DNA from: Syntrophomonas sp.
GTDB lineage: Bacteria > Bacillota > Syntrophomonadia > Syntrophomonadales > Syntrophomonadaceae
Reading direction: 5' to 3'
DNA length: 64,000 nucleotides
Assembly: GCA_016841425.1 (NCBI GenBank)
Contig: JAENZE010000010.1
Coordinates: 1-64,000, forward strand
A model generated the notes under the pieces. It saw nothing but the letters and a program-made list of their open reading frames with translations. It was not told the DNA's origin and ran no database searches. Positions 7,738 to 16,241 of the stretch are shown here, piece by piece. The number at the start of each line of letters is the position of its first letter. Positions within the stretch are counted from its first letter, which is position 1. A program made the position numbers and the translations under genes.

Positions 7738-9666
7738 ATGACCAAAAAAAGCTATTATATTACCACGCCAATTTATTATCCCAGTGACGCCTTGCATATA
7801 GGTCATGCCTATACCACGGTTGCGGCAGACTGTGTAGCCAGGTTTAAACGAATGCAGGGGTTTGATGTTTTCTATCTAACTGGGACAGATGAACATGGGC
7901 AGAAGATAGAAAAAGTAGCTTTAGATAAAGGTATGACACCACAGAATTATGTGAATGGAATTGTTGAAGGGATAAAAACATTGTGGGAAACCATGTTGAT
8001 TTCCAACAACGATTTTATACGTACAACGGACCAAAGACATGAAGAAGTGGTTAAAAATCTGTTTAAAAAGGTATACGAGCAGGGAGACATTTACATATCT
8101 CAATACGAGGGGTGGTACTGTACCCCCTGTGAAACATTTTTTACCGAGAGACAACTGGACGATGGGAAATGTCCGGATTGTGGAAGAAATGTAGAGAAAT
8201 TAAAAGAGGAAAGTTATTTCTTTAATATGGCTAAATATGCTGACCGGCTTCTGGAGCATATTGCTGCACACCCGGATTTTATCCAGCCCGAGTCGCGCAG
8301 AAATGAAGTTATTAATTTTGTGAAAAATGGGTTAGATGATCTTTGTGTGTCACGGACTACCTTCAACTGGGGAGTCCCTGTCCCATTTAACGACCGGCAT
8401 GTAGTTTATGTGTGGTTCGATGCGTTAATTAATTATGTGAGTGCTATTGGGTACCTGGATGATAAAGAGAAATTCGATAAATATTGGCCGGCTAATGTAC
8501 ATCTGATGGCCAAGGATATTTTAAGATTTCACGCCATTATATGGCCCATTATGCTGATGGCTATGGATCTGCCTCTGCCAGAAAAAGTATTTGCTCACGG
8601 ATGGATAATGCTGGAAGGCGGAAAAATGTCAAAGTCCAAGGGAAACGTAATTGATCCCCTGCAGTTGGTCAATAAATACGGAGTAGATGCAGTTCGTTAC
8701 TACCTGGTAAAAGAACTAAACTTTGGCCAGGATGGAATGTATTCCGAAGAAATGCTGGTCAATCGTATAAATTCCGATTTGGCTAATGACCTGGGAAATC
8801 TGATCAGCAGAACGGTAGCGATGATAAGCAGATATTTTGACTCTAAAATTCCTGAAAGTACCGGAGGAGATGCTCTGGATCAGGAATTAATTGCGACTGC
8901 AATAAGAGCTTATGGAGAAGCAACAGAAAAACTAGAGAAGCTGGATTTTGCAACTTATGTACAAGCAGTATTAAAATTAATATCCAGGGCGAATAAATAT
9001 ATAGACGAGAGTCAGCCCTGGTTATTAGCTAAAGATGAAGAAAAGAGGGATAGACTAGGAACTGTTCTGTATAACCTGGTAGAAACGATACGTATAGCGA
9101 TTAGTTTGCTAGCGCCTGCCATGCCTGCTTTGCCTGCCAGAGCTAACCAGCAGTTAAATATTTTTGCAGATCCTGAGCTTATAAAATGGGAAGATGCGGG
9201 GAAATGGGGGATTACCCGGGCGGGAACTATAGTCAATAAAGGGCCGGCGTTATTCCCTCGGATAGATCTTAAGAATCTGGATGAAGAAGAAACTGTTGAT
9301 ATACAGGAACCCGAGAAGCAAAAAGGTGAGGCAGAGCCTAACTATGTAGACATTGAGGATTTCGCCAAGATAGACTTAAGGGTAGCCCGTGTTATTGCCT
9401 GTGAAAAAATGAAAAAGGCCGACAAACTTCTCATACTTACCCTGCAGGTGGGGGAAGAAGAACGTACAGTCGTTTCCGGGATAGCCAAAGCATACGAGCC
9501 AGAACAGCTGATAGGAAAAAATGTGGTCCTGGTTGCTAATCTGAAACCGGTAAAATTAAGAGGGGTTTTATCCCAGGGTATGATTTTAGCTGCCTCAGAC
9601 CCTCTGGATAATAATATAGAAGTACTGACTGTTGAAACAATAGAGCCCGGTAATCGGGTAAAATGA
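7738..9666 (+). CDS. metG: Methionyl-tRNA synthetase
   Basis: Charges tRNA(Met); 642 residues, class I. HIGH signature at residues 20-23, zinc knuckle cysteines C128, C131, C145 and C148, and KMSKS at about 296-300. After the anticodon-binding helices a C-terminal OB-fold tRNA-binding domain (Arc1p/EMAP type, FAKIDLRVARV) runs from about 540 to the end; this is the dimerising long form. The ATG at 7738 has AGGAGGG 10 bases upstream. Confidence 0.97.
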   Translation: MTKKSYYITTPIYYPSDALHIGHAYTTVAADCVARFKRMQGFDVFYLTGTDEHGQKIEKVALDKGMTPQNYVNGIVEGIKTLWETMLISNNDFIRTTDQRHEEVVKNLFKKVYEQGDIYISQYEGWYCTPCETFFTERQLDDGKCPDCGRNVEKLKEESYFFNMAKYADRLLEHIAAHPDFIQPESRRNEVINFVKNGLDDLCVSRTTFNWGVPVPFNDRHVVYVWFDALINYVSAIGYLDDKEKFDKYWPANVHLMAKDILRFHAIIWPIMLMAMDLPLPEKVFAHGWIMLEGGKMSKSKGNVIDPLQLVNKYGVDAVRYYLVKELNFGQDGMYSEEMLVNRINSDLANDLGNLISRTVAMISRYFDSKIPESTGGDALDQELIATAIRAYGEATEKLEKLDFATYVQAVLKLISRANKYIDESQPWLLAKDEEKRDRLGTVLYNLVETIRIAISLLAPAMPALPARANQQLNIFADPELIKWEDAGKWGITRAGTIVNKGPALFPRIDLKNLDEEETVDIQEPEKQKGEAEPNYVDIEDFAKIDLRVARVIACEKMKKADKLLILTLQVGEEERTVVSGIAKAYEPEQLIGKNVVLVANLKPVKLRGVLSQGMILAASDPLDNNIEVLTVETIEPGNRVK

Positions 9667-9677
9667 TAAAACTTTAG

Positions 9678-9757
9678 CAGGTACCGATTTGGTGTAAGGA
9701 TAAGTAGTTTATATCTTTACACCATTTTCTTCCCAGAAGAATATATTCTGGTACCTG
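9678..9757. repeat. Nested palindrome between metG and tatD
   Basis: CAGGTACC at 9678-9685 is complementary to GGTACCTG at 9750-9757. Inside it, GGTGTAA (9691-9697) can pair with TTACACC further right, giving a nested hairpin. The outer right arm abuts the tatD ribosome-binding site GGAGG at 9763-9767. It may be an attenuator or an operator-like structure for tatD, or simply a terminator for metG without a good U-run. Confidence 0.45.
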
Positions 9758-9775
9758 TTGTGGGAGGAATGCTGG

Positions 9776-10543
9776 TTGCTAATAGACTCACATGCCCATC
9801 TACAGGATAGAGAATATAAGAATGATCTTGACCAGGTTATGGCAAGAGCTGCCCGAGCAGGAGTAAATACCATCATATGTATTGGTTTTGACTATTCAGC
9901 TTCACAGAAAGCAGTTGATTTAGCCAAAAAAAACAACAATATATATGCAGCAGTGGGGATTCATCCCCATGATGCCAAAACTTTAGATGAACAAACACTG
10001 GAAAAATTGTACAATCTGGCGCTGAATCCCAAAGTAGTGGCTATTGGGGAGATGGGCCTGGATTATTATCGTAATTTGTCTCCAGTGGAACAGCAGAAAA
10101 AGGCTTTTGTGGAGCAGATTAAATTAGCCCAGGAATTAAAAAAACCGGTAGTAATTCATGACCGGGATGCCCATCAGGATATCCTGGATATTATAAAAAG
10201 AGAGAAAGCAGGTATCAATGGAGGAATAATGCATTGTTATTCCGGGCAGCTGCCGCTGGCAGTTGAGCTGATAAAAGAGGGCTTTTATATTTCTTTTGCT
10301 GGGCCCTTGACGTTTAAGAATGCTAAAAAATCTCATGAAGTAGCTCAGAAGATAAATTTGGATCGTATTTTAATTGAAACCGATTGTCCTTATTTAACCC
10401 CGGAACCTTTTCGGGGCAAACGGAATGAACCAGCCCATGTAAAATTGGTTGCACAAAAGCTAGCTGAAATTAGAAACCTGGAGGTGGAAGAAATAGCTCA
10501 TATAACCAGCAGTAACACCAAAAGAGTCTTCCAGCTAGATTAA
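9776..10543 (+). CDS. tatD: TatD-family metal-dependent deoxyribonuclease
   Basis: A 255-residue TIM-barrel hydrolase of the TatD family (3'-5' exonuclease activity in characterised members). Metal ligands are visible in order: DSHAHL near the N-terminus, EMGLDYY (about 89-95), a histidine in VIHDRDAH (about 127-134), HCYSG (about 152-156) and ETDCPYLTPEP (about 201-211). The TTG at 9776 is preferred because GGAGG lies 8 bases upstream and the length then equals the family norm; an in-frame TTG at 9758 would add six unsupported residues. Confidence 0.92.
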   Translation: MLIDSHAHLQDREYKNDLDQVMARAARAGVNTIICIGFDYSASQKAVDLAKKNNNIYAAVGIHPHDAKTLDEQTLEKLYNLALNPKVVAIGEMGLDYYRNLSPVEQQKKAFVEQIKLAQELKKPVVIHDRDAHQDILDIIKREKAGINGGIMHCYSGQLPLAVELIKEGFYISFAGPLTFKNAKKSHEVAQKINLDRILIETDCPYLTPEPFRGKRNEPAHVKLVAQKLAEIRNLEVEEIAHITSSNTKRVFQLD

Positions 10544-10826
10544 TAAATAATTACCATGTCAGGATTTTTAGTATTTAGTCAGATTTGCGGGTATTATTAC
10601 CCGATCCTAATGAGTTATTTCTCCAAACCTTGTACATGTAAAAGGAATAAAATACTTTTAATAGGATAATAATAAATATAAGTGTGCAGCAAGATAAATA
10701 CTAATGAGTAAAATTTATGAAAACATTCATTATTTTGATCAATGTAAAACAATTGTATTGAACCCAGAATAAATTTCTTGCCTGCAGATTACATGTACAA
10801 ACCGGTTACCCTAGAAAGTGAGGAGA
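10544..10826. other. tatD-yabE intergenic region
   Basis: About 280 AT-rich bases. A small hairpin CGGGT-ATTATT-ACCCG at 10588-10603 lies shortly after tatD but has no U-run. The rest presumably contains the promoter of the following gene; no unambiguous -35/-10 pair could be singled out. Confidence 0.4.
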
Positions 10827-11804
10827 ATGATGAGTATAGCGCAGGATAAGAAAGGCATCAGTCTAAAGACAGCACTTATGTCAGGGATGGCTTTGCTATT
10901 GCTGATAAGTCTTTTTTATGCCTTACAGAAACCAGTTGCAATTGATGTTGATGGAGATATTATAGAAACCCGAGCTTTTTTCACCAGTACCGTAGAGGAA
11001 GTATTGGAGAATAAGAAAGTAGCTATTGGTCCGAATGATAAAGTGCAGCCTTCTCTAAATTCAGTAATAAAAAAAGATGAAACCATAAAAGTAACCAGAG
11101 CTTCTAAAGTTACGGTTATAGTCGGGGAGACCCAAAAAGAAATAATTACCACCCCGGTATCAATTCCAGAAGCCATAAAGTTAGCCGGATTTGACCTGGG
11201 ACCGAAGGACATAATAAAAACCCTGGCGGTAAATAAAACCGTAGCCGATCAAGTGATTGAAGTTATACGGGTTACGGAGAAACAGGACCAGATAGAAGAG
11301 ACTATCCCCTTTGAGACAGAAAAAACGACGGATAATACTCTGGAAAAGGGACTTAGCAAAACTATAAAGGCAGGTCAACCTGGTATTGCAGTTAACACCG
11401 TAAACATTACCTACCACAATGGGCAGGAAGTAGCCCGGGAAGTAATTGATAGTGAAACTAAAGTAGAACCGGAAAAAGCTGTTGTAGCTATGGGGACTAT
11501 TACATCTATTTCCAGAGGGAATTTAAACTTCAACTTTGATAGAGCCGCCTATATGACAGTTTCAGCTTATACTTATACCGGACACAATACTTCTTGTGGA
11601 TTAAAGCCAGCGGTAGGTCTGGTAGCAGTCGATCCTAATATTATCCCATTGGGAACGCGGCTTTACATTGAAGGTTATGGGTATGCCACAGCCGCTGATA
11701 CTGGCGGCTCCATAAAGGGCAATCGCTTGGACGTTTTTATGGAAGATAAAGGGCAATGCCTATCCTGGGGGCGTAAAACCGTGAAAGTATATATATTAAA
11801 CTAA
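10827..11804 (+). CDS. G5/3D-domain cell-wall protein (YabE/Rpf-like)
   Basis: An exported or membrane-anchored protein resembling B. subtilis YabE, a probable murein-lytic or Rpf-like factor. In order: an N-terminal transmembrane segment (about residues 14-30), two DUF348 repeats (about 35-145), a G5 domain (about 150-215), and a C-terminal 3D domain with DPNIIPLGT and ADTGGSIKGNRLDVF, whose three aspartates are the domain hallmark. Tandem ATGs at 10827 and 10830 follow AGGAG at 10821-10825; a GTG at 10818 is also possible. It sits between tatD and ksgA as in B. subtilis, but rnmV is absent. Confidence 0.88.
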   Translation: MMSIAQDKKGISLKTALMSGMALLLLISLFYALQKPVAIDVDGDIIETRAFFTSTVEEVLENKKVAIGPNDKVQPSLNSVIKKDETIKVTRASKVTVIVGETQKEIITTPVSIPEAIKLAGFDLGPKDIIKTLAVNKTVADQVIEVIRVTEKQDQIEETIPFETEKTTDNTLEKGLSKTIKAGQPGIAVNTVNITYHNGQEVAREVIDSETKVEPEKAVVAMGTITSISRGNLNFNFDRAAYMTVSAYTYTGHNTSCGLKPAVGLVAVDPNIIPLGTRLYIEGYGYATAADTGGSIKGNRLDVFMEDKGQCLSWGRKTVKVYILN

Positions 11805-11829
11805 ATAATTACTGAAATAACAAATTTCG

Positions 11830-11858
11830 AGCCCGGCCATAGAGCTGGGCTTTCGCTT
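11830..11858 (+). terminator. Hairpin after yabE-like gene
   Basis: AGCCCGGC and GCTGGGCT form an 8-bp stem with a short loop, followed by TTTCGCTT. It is a weak intrinsic terminator by its U-run; a longer T-tract lies at 11877-11885. Confidence 0.55.
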
Positions 11859-11952
11859 GTCGACAACCAGGCAGGCTTTTTTTTTGCCATAGATTCCCTC
11901 GGTTTAAATATCAGCCAAAAACAAAAATTAAAACAAAAAGGAGGTGATGTGA

Positions 11953-12489
11953 TTGTTCAAAAAACAGACCGGCTTTTTACTGGTAATACTCTTTTTAGTA
12001 ATGTTAATCTGTGGATGCCAAACGGAAGAAAGAAAACCTTTGGAAAATCAAACTCAGGATAATGCTGGATTAACTGCCAGCGACCGTCGAGTTCTAGCAG
12101 ATCGTCTTTCGAGACTGGCTACCGAAGTCGAAGGAGTACAAAAAGCCACGGTAGTGATTTCCGATATAACTTTAGCTAATGACTCAAAAAGCAACAGCAC
12201 TGCTAATGATATCAACAATACTGAGTCAGACATCAGTGGGATGATCGTTATGGTAGGAATAAGTATTAACGATCAAGTAAACGAGGCAAAGACCAAGACT
12301 GAAGTAATGAACAAATTAAAAGCATCAGACAAACGAATCTCTCAAGTTCTCGTAACATCAGACCCGAACCTGGTCAAAAAGATTAGTGATGTAGCGGCAG
12401 GTATTATTAAGGGAGAACCTATAAGCAAATATGAGATGAATCTTAAGCAGCTGGGAAAAGAATTCCGAAACAACAATCCAGCTTTCTAA
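11953..12489 (+). CDS. YhcN/YlaJ-family sporulation lipoprotein
   Basis: A 178-residue lipoprotein: basic N-terminus, hydrophobic segment and the lipobox LICGC (about residues 18-22). The mature part has the family pattern LADRLSRLATEVEGVQKATVVISD, a central acidic/polar linker and MIVMVGISI, as in YhcN/YlaJ spore lipoproteins. TTG start at 11953 with AAAGGAGGTGATG just upstream, an exceptionally strong ribosome-binding site. A second member follows directly, so the pair is a likely tandem duplication. Export and acylation are inferred; the function of the family in spores is not settled. Confidence 0.85.
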   Translation: MFKKQTGFLLVILFLVMLICGCQTEERKPLENQTQDNAGLTASDRRVLADRLSRLATEVEGVQKATVVISDITLANDSKSNSTANDINNTESDISGMIVMVGISINDQVNEAKTKTEVMNKLKASDKRISQVLVTSDPNLVKKISDVAAGIIKGEPISKYEMNLKQLGKEFRNNNPAF

Positions 12490-12535
12490 AGATTTAAACC
12501 GGTTATTAAAAAATTATAGAATTCAGGGGGTATAT

Positions 12536-13219
12536 ATGAAACGCACAACAGTAATTTTGATAACAATTCTTATGATTATGACCATGGTAGTTGGTTGTCA
12601 AAACACAGCTAACAGGCCACTAACACCGGACCAGAATCAGACCAATAATCAAAACAATAATGGACAGTCATCAATTAGTAACAATCAAGCTATGGCAGAT
12701 AAATTTGAGAATCTAGCTGAACAGGTCCCCGGGGTCCAGAAAGCTTATGTAGCTGTGTCAGACTCTAACGCAATGAACAACAACGATGGAATAGGGACTA
12801 TTAATACCAATCCGGGCACTAATACGCCCACAAATATGAACACTTCAAATAATAATGGTAGAATGATGAATAATGATGGACTAAACTATAATGGTAATGG
12901 GGATTTATATAATGGCAACAATCCCAACAACCCTTCAGCTACAGACATTAATGATACCAGCACCACTAATTATATGGTAGTCATGGTAGGAATAAAGCTG
13001 GATGATCAGAAAAATACCGCGACCATGACTAATATTGAAAAGATGGTAGAGAACAAAATTAGAAATGCGGATACCAGAGTAACGCGAGTATTGGTAACTA
13101 CTGATGCAGGAATGATCGAGCAGATCAATAATATAAATACGTCTATGAGGAATGGAACTTCCATGACAACTATTCAGAGAAGTATAGATAATCTTACCCG
13201 CAGTTTAACTAATCAATAG
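12536..13219 (+). CDS. YhcN/YlaJ-family lipoprotein with Asn-rich insert
   Basis: A 227-residue paralogue of the preceding protein. The lipobox MVVGC ends near residue 21. The conserved core (FENLAEQVPGVQKAYVAVSD; then YMVVMVGIKL) is split by a low-complexity stretch of about 60 residues rich in Asn, Gly, Met and Thr (about 80-140). The stretch differs from the rest of the gene and is probably a flexible extracytoplasmic linker. ATG at 12536 with GGGGG at 12526-12530. The pair ends at the terminator at 13231. Confidence 0.82.
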   Translation: MKRTTVILITILMIMTMVVGCQNTANRPLTPDQNQTNNQNNNGQSSISNNQAMADKFENLAEQVPGVQKAYVAVSDSNAMNNNDGIGTINTNPGTNTPTNMNTSNNNGRMMNNDGLNYNGNGDLYNGNNPNNPSATDINDTSTTNYMVVMVGIKLDDQKNTATMTNIEKMVENKIRNADTRVTRVLVTTDAGMIEQINNINTSMRNGTSMTTIQRSIDNLTRSLTNQ

Positions 13220-13230
13220 TACCGAAATCA

Positions 13231-13293
13231 GGGACGGTGGTTATCGAACCAGCAAGTTATTTCATATGCTGTTCAACACCGTCCCATTTTTTT
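13231..13293 (+). terminator. Terminator of the lipoprotein pair
   Basis: GGGACGGTG at 13231-13239 pairs with CACCGTCCC at 13277-13285, and further inner pairing (CAGCA/TGCTG) extends the stem, followed by a run of seven T. The GGGACGG sequence recalls the repeat at 20680-20822, so it may be derived from a palindromic repeat. Confidence 0.8.
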
Positions 13294-13344
13294 AATTTTT
13301 CTAGTATAATGGAATTCGTATTATAAATAGTGAGGTCAAAATGT

Positions 13345-14229
13345 TTGGATATATCATCTAAAACTACGATGAAAGAAATGATAAGCAAATATAATATTTA
13401 TCCTCATAAAAAATGGGGACAAAATTTTTTGCTGGATAAGAATATTTTAAATAAAATTGTTGAGTTGAGCAGATTAACTTCAGAAGATTATGTAATCGAA
13501 ATAGGTCCAGGTCTGGGAACACTGACCAGGGAGATTGCAAATCGAAGCAAAGGCGTTTTAGCCATAGATATTGACTCATCTCTCGAAGAAGTACTTAAGG
13601 AGACGCTGGGGGATATTAATAATACGAGATTAAAATTTGCAGATATTTTAAAAGTAAATATAGAAAAAGAATTAACTAATGCCTTTAACCTGACCGATTC
13701 TAATAAAACATATAAGGTATGCGCTAATATCCCCTACAACATAACCACCCCCATTATTTTTAACTTGCTTGAAAACTATTGTAATATGGAATATGCAGTA
13801 TTGATGATGCAGAAGGAAGTAGCCTTAAGAATTAAAGCGCTGCCCGGAAGTAAGGCATATGGATTATTGACGGTTATGATACAATATTATGCCAATGTTG
13901 AATATCTCATGGATGTATCCAGAAATTGCTTTTTCCCCCGACCTGAGGTTGATTCAGCAGTAATAAAAATTATCCCCCATCGCCCCCGGAAATTTAAGTT
14001 GAAAAAGGAAGACGTTTTTAAATCTCTGGTTAGGAGAGCATTTCAGATGAGAAGAAAAACTATGATAAATATATGTGCTGTCGAATTTGGGGTAGAAAAA
14101 GAAAAGATAAGAGAATACCTTGTTGATTTAGACATAGATGGCAATAAAAGGCCAGAAAACCTCACCATTCATAACTTTATAAGTATCGCGGAAAATTGGC
14201 CGGTTGCGCAGGAGGAAAATTTAAATTAA
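13345..14229 (+). CDS. ksgA: 16S rRNA adenine dimethyltransferase KsgA
   Basis: Dimethylates two adjacent adenines in helix 45 of 16S rRNA during small-subunit assembly. The family start KKWGQNFLLD lies near residue 25, motif I EIGPGLGTLT at about 55-64, and the catalytic NIPYNITTPI at about 131-140, then FFPRPEVDSAV at about 193-203. A TTG at 13345, 8 bases after TGAGGT, is the best start; a GTG at 13330 in the same frame has no ribosome-binding site. About 294 residues, the normal length. The RnmV gene usually found before it is not in the window. Confidence 0.95.
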   Translation: MDISSKTTMKEMISKYNIYPHKKWGQNFLLDKNILNKIVELSRLTSEDYVIEIGPGLGTLTREIANRSKGVLAIDIDSSLEEVLKETLGDINNTRLKFADILKVNIEKELTNAFNLTDSNKTYKVCANIPYNITTPIIFNLLENYCNMEYAVLMMQKEVALRIKALPGSKAYGLLTVMIQYYANVEYLMDVSRNCFFPRPEVDSAVIKIIPHRPRKFKLKKEDVFKSLVRRAFQMRRKTMINICAVEFGVEKEKIREYLVDLDIDGNKRPENLTIHNFISIAENWPVAQEENLN

Positions 14230-14256
14230 GATCAAAAGAGCAATTTAATTTACTAG

Positions 14257-14285
14257 TTGACAAGGGGGAGCTTTTTTAATATACT
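14257..14285 (+). promoter_or_regulatory. veg promoter P1 (upstream)
   Basis: TTGACA at 14257-14262, a 17-bp spacer, and TATACT at 14280-14285: -35 perfect and -10 five of six. It is one of two tandem sigma-A promoters before veg. Confidence 0.8.
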
Positions 14286-14298
14286 ATTATGTTTGATC

Positions 14299-14327
14299 TT
14301 GACAAGCCAGAGCTTTTGTTATAAAAT
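14299..14327 (+). promoter_or_regulatory. veg promoter P2 (downstream)
   Basis: TTGACA at 14299-14304, a 17-bp spacer, and TAAAAT at 14322-14327. The -10 of P1 lies 14 bp before this -35. The predicted start leaves a leader of about 20 nt to the veg ATG. Confidence 0.8.
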
Positions 14328-14356
14328 TAACAGGATAAAAGAAAGAAGGTGGTACA

Positions 14357-14635
14357 ATGAGTTCTCCAAGGGCCATATCAGATATAAAGAAAGATTTAGA
14401 ATCATTTGTGGGCAGTAAAATAAGATTGAAAGCAAATCGGGGAAGGAACCGAATTATAGAAAAAGAGGGGGTACTCGAATCGATATACCCCAATATTTTT
14501 GTTATCAAAATTGATGAGAGAAAAGTAGAAAGACGAGTGTCGTACAGCTACGCTGATGTATTAACCGAGACGGTTGAACTATTTGTCTATGACCATCAAA
14601 ATTCTGAAATACGCATACCTTCTGCTAGCCTGTAA
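14357..14635 (+). CDS. veg: Veg protein (DUF1021)
   Basis: A 92-residue small basic protein of the Veg family, with an SH3-like beta pattern (SKIRLKANRGRNR, then GVLESIYPNIFVIKI). In B. subtilis veg is very strongly transcribed and has been linked to biofilm control and spore outgrowth. The two near-consensus promoters upstream match that behaviour. ATG at 14357 with GAAAGAAGGTGG upstream. The gene keeps its position after ksgA. Confidence 0.93.
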   Translation: MSSPRAISDIKKDLESFVGSKIRLKANRGRNRIIEKEGVLESIYPNIFVIKIDERKVERRVSYSYADVLTETVELFVYDHQNSEIRIPSASL

Positions 14636-14660
14636 GATTATTACTAGTATAATAAGTTTA

Positions 14661-14698
14661 TAGACCGATGACAGAAACCCGCAATTGAGCGGGTTTCT
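14661..14698 (+). terminator. veg terminator carrying a repeat-element box
   Basis: AAACCCGC (14675-14682) pairs with GCGGGTTT (14689-14696) around the loop AATTGA, followed by a short C/T-rich tail: the veg terminator. It is preceded by AGACCGATGACAG, the same box that begins the structured elements at 27682 and 32903. CCCGC-AATTGAG-CGGG equals the internal helix of those elements with the sequence between their two ATTGAG repeats removed, so it may be a collapsed element copy. Confidence 0.65.
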
Positions 14699-14703
14699 TA
14701 TTT

Positions 14704-14909
14704 GGTTTAACCAGCATGTTTGCTTAGCCGATGGGTTAAAGGAAACCCTATCGCCTAACCAGCGTGAAGATAACCCAAGGGCAAGGGCGTCACTGGTAAC
14801 GGTGAGGTCTGAAGGAAGCCGCAGGGGGAATTTGGAGCATAGCGCAAACGAACCTAGGTTGGCTTACAAGGCGGGTAACTTTGCGAATAGTGGTAAAGCC
14901 CACACCCGG
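14704..14909 (+). mobile_element. Group II intron remnant (domain I region)
   Basis: Contains strings characteristic of domain I in Firmicute group II introns, including AAGGGCAAGGGCGTCACTGG and GGTCTGAAGGAAGCCG, followed by further intron-like sequence. No reverse transcriptase/maturase ORF, no domain V and no 5' GTGCG boundary are seen, so this is a truncated, presumably dead fragment. A 79-codon frame crosses it, but it is not a credible gene. The assignment rests on remembered sequence patterns. Confidence 0.65.
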
Positions 14910-14938
14910 AACCGCATGTTTTGATCATGCGGTTTTTT
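14910..14938 (+). terminator. Intrinsic terminator after intron remnant
   Basis: AACCGCATG (14910-14918) and CATGCGGTT (14926-14934) form a perfect 9-bp stem, then a run of T. It shields the glycosyltransferase genes downstream from veg transcription. Confidence 0.8.
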
Positions 14939-15033
14939 CTTGGCCGGCAGCCCAATAAGTCAAGGAACATCCAAAGTATATTATGAATAAGGTATCCTAG
15001 CAGGAATGCCGCCAATGAAGGAGCGCTCAGTTT

Positions 15034-16056
15034 ATGAAAATACTATTTGTTAACATGGCGCCTATAATTATTTACGGTCTGGGGCAAGCGTTTTCTGATC
15101 TGGGTCATGAGGTAAAATATATCAATATAGATTTTGATGAATCACTGGTTAACGCTATTGATGAATTCCAACCGGACTTCGTTTTTAATGACGGAGGCAT
15201 AGATCGAATGCACAAGTTGTTTCCGCTGCTGAGTGAGAGACAGGTTCCCCATATATATTGGGCTATTGAAGATCCCACTTCTTACCATCTATCCATTCCT
15301 TATGCCATGCAATCAGCCATTGTATTTACTCCATGTAAAGAATCGCTTGATGAATACAGCAGGTTGGGCGTAACGGCACAGCTATTAATGTTTGCCTGTC
15401 ATCCCAGGTTCCATTACCGGGCTGCCCCTGACCATAGATATCAGCATGAGCTGGTTTTCATAGGTAATAATTATGATTATCATTTGGCTAGAAATCAGGG
15501 TATAAATAACGTATTAAAACCGGCTATAGAGAATTTTGATACTAAAATATACGGTAACGAGTGGTGGTTAGATAAAAATAAAGATTTTCATATTTCGTCT
15601 CTGCACTATGGCGGCTATCTGCCCAATGAGTACCTTCCAGTTGTTTGTGCATCTTCTCAAATTGTACTGGGAGTCCATTCTATTACTGATTCAGAGACTA
15701 TGATGAGCATGCGATCTTTTGAAATTTTGGGCAGTGCAGGATTCTATTTAACCCAGTGGACAAAAGCAATAGAATGTCAGTTTAAGAACCACTATCATCT
15801 GGTATGGTCCAGGAGTAAAGAAGAAACATTGGATTTAATAAGGTTTTATTTAGCCCGTCCTGAGCTTAGAAAAAAAATAGCTGAACAGGGGCAAAAAGAA
15901 GTATATTCCCAGCATACATATCATATCCGAATTAAGAATATTGAAAATATCTTAGAACAGGCAGGTAATTTAAAAGCTGCCCGGGCCCACATCAGCTACT
16001 CAAACAATGGGATTCGTCTTAAATGCCAAAAAGCATCATCGATAATAAGGCCCTAA
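15034..16056 (+). CDS. CgeB-like glycosyltransferase
   Basis: A 340-residue GT-B-type protein of the CgeB / DUF3880 plus glycosyltransferase group. N-terminal MKILFVNMAPI Rossmann start, HIYWAIEDPTSYH (about 75-87), and a C-terminal nucleotide-sugar-binding half with GSAGFYLTQW (about 231-240) and RPELRKKIAEQGQKEV (about 279-294). CgeB of B. subtilis acts in the outermost spore layer, late in sporulation. The start ATG at 15034 has GGAG 12 bases upstream. It forms a cluster with two more glycosyltransferases, inserted between veg and spoIIR/ispE relative to B. subtilis. The acceptor is unknown. Confidence 0.82.
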   Translation: MKILFVNMAPIIIYGLGQAFSDLGHEVKYINIDFDESLVNAIDEFQPDFVFNDGGIDRMHKLFPLLSERQVPHIYWAIEDPTSYHLSIPYAMQSAIVFTPCKESLDEYSRLGVTAQLLMFACHPRFHYRAAPDHRYQHELVFIGNNYDYHLARNQGINNVLKPAIENFDTKIYGNEWWLDKNKDFHISSLHYGGYLPNEYLPVVCASSQIVLGVHSITDSETMMSMRSFEILGSAGFYLTQWTKAIECQFKNHYHLVWSRSKEETLDLIRFYLARPELRKKIAEQGQKEVYSQHTYHIRIKNIENILEQAGNLKAARAHISYSNNGIRLKCQKASSIIRP

Positions 16057-16241
16057 CAGGATCTGGATGCAGCAGTAAATAAAGCCATCCCCTGTGGCAC
16101 GCCAGTATCGCAAGATGCATAGATATATATAAGTAATATACAGTTCCACTGTCTTTAGGCTAAAGGAAAGCCCCCGCAGGCTGTTCTTAAGGCTTAATAT
16201 TGTCAGAAAAAATGAGTACAAAAAAGTCAGGGGGAAACAAT

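Noticed and set aside
14685-14924. 79-codon + strand ORF after veg
   Set aside because: It overlaps the veg terminator, the intron remnant and the next terminator, and its translation is typical of spurious frames in group II introns.
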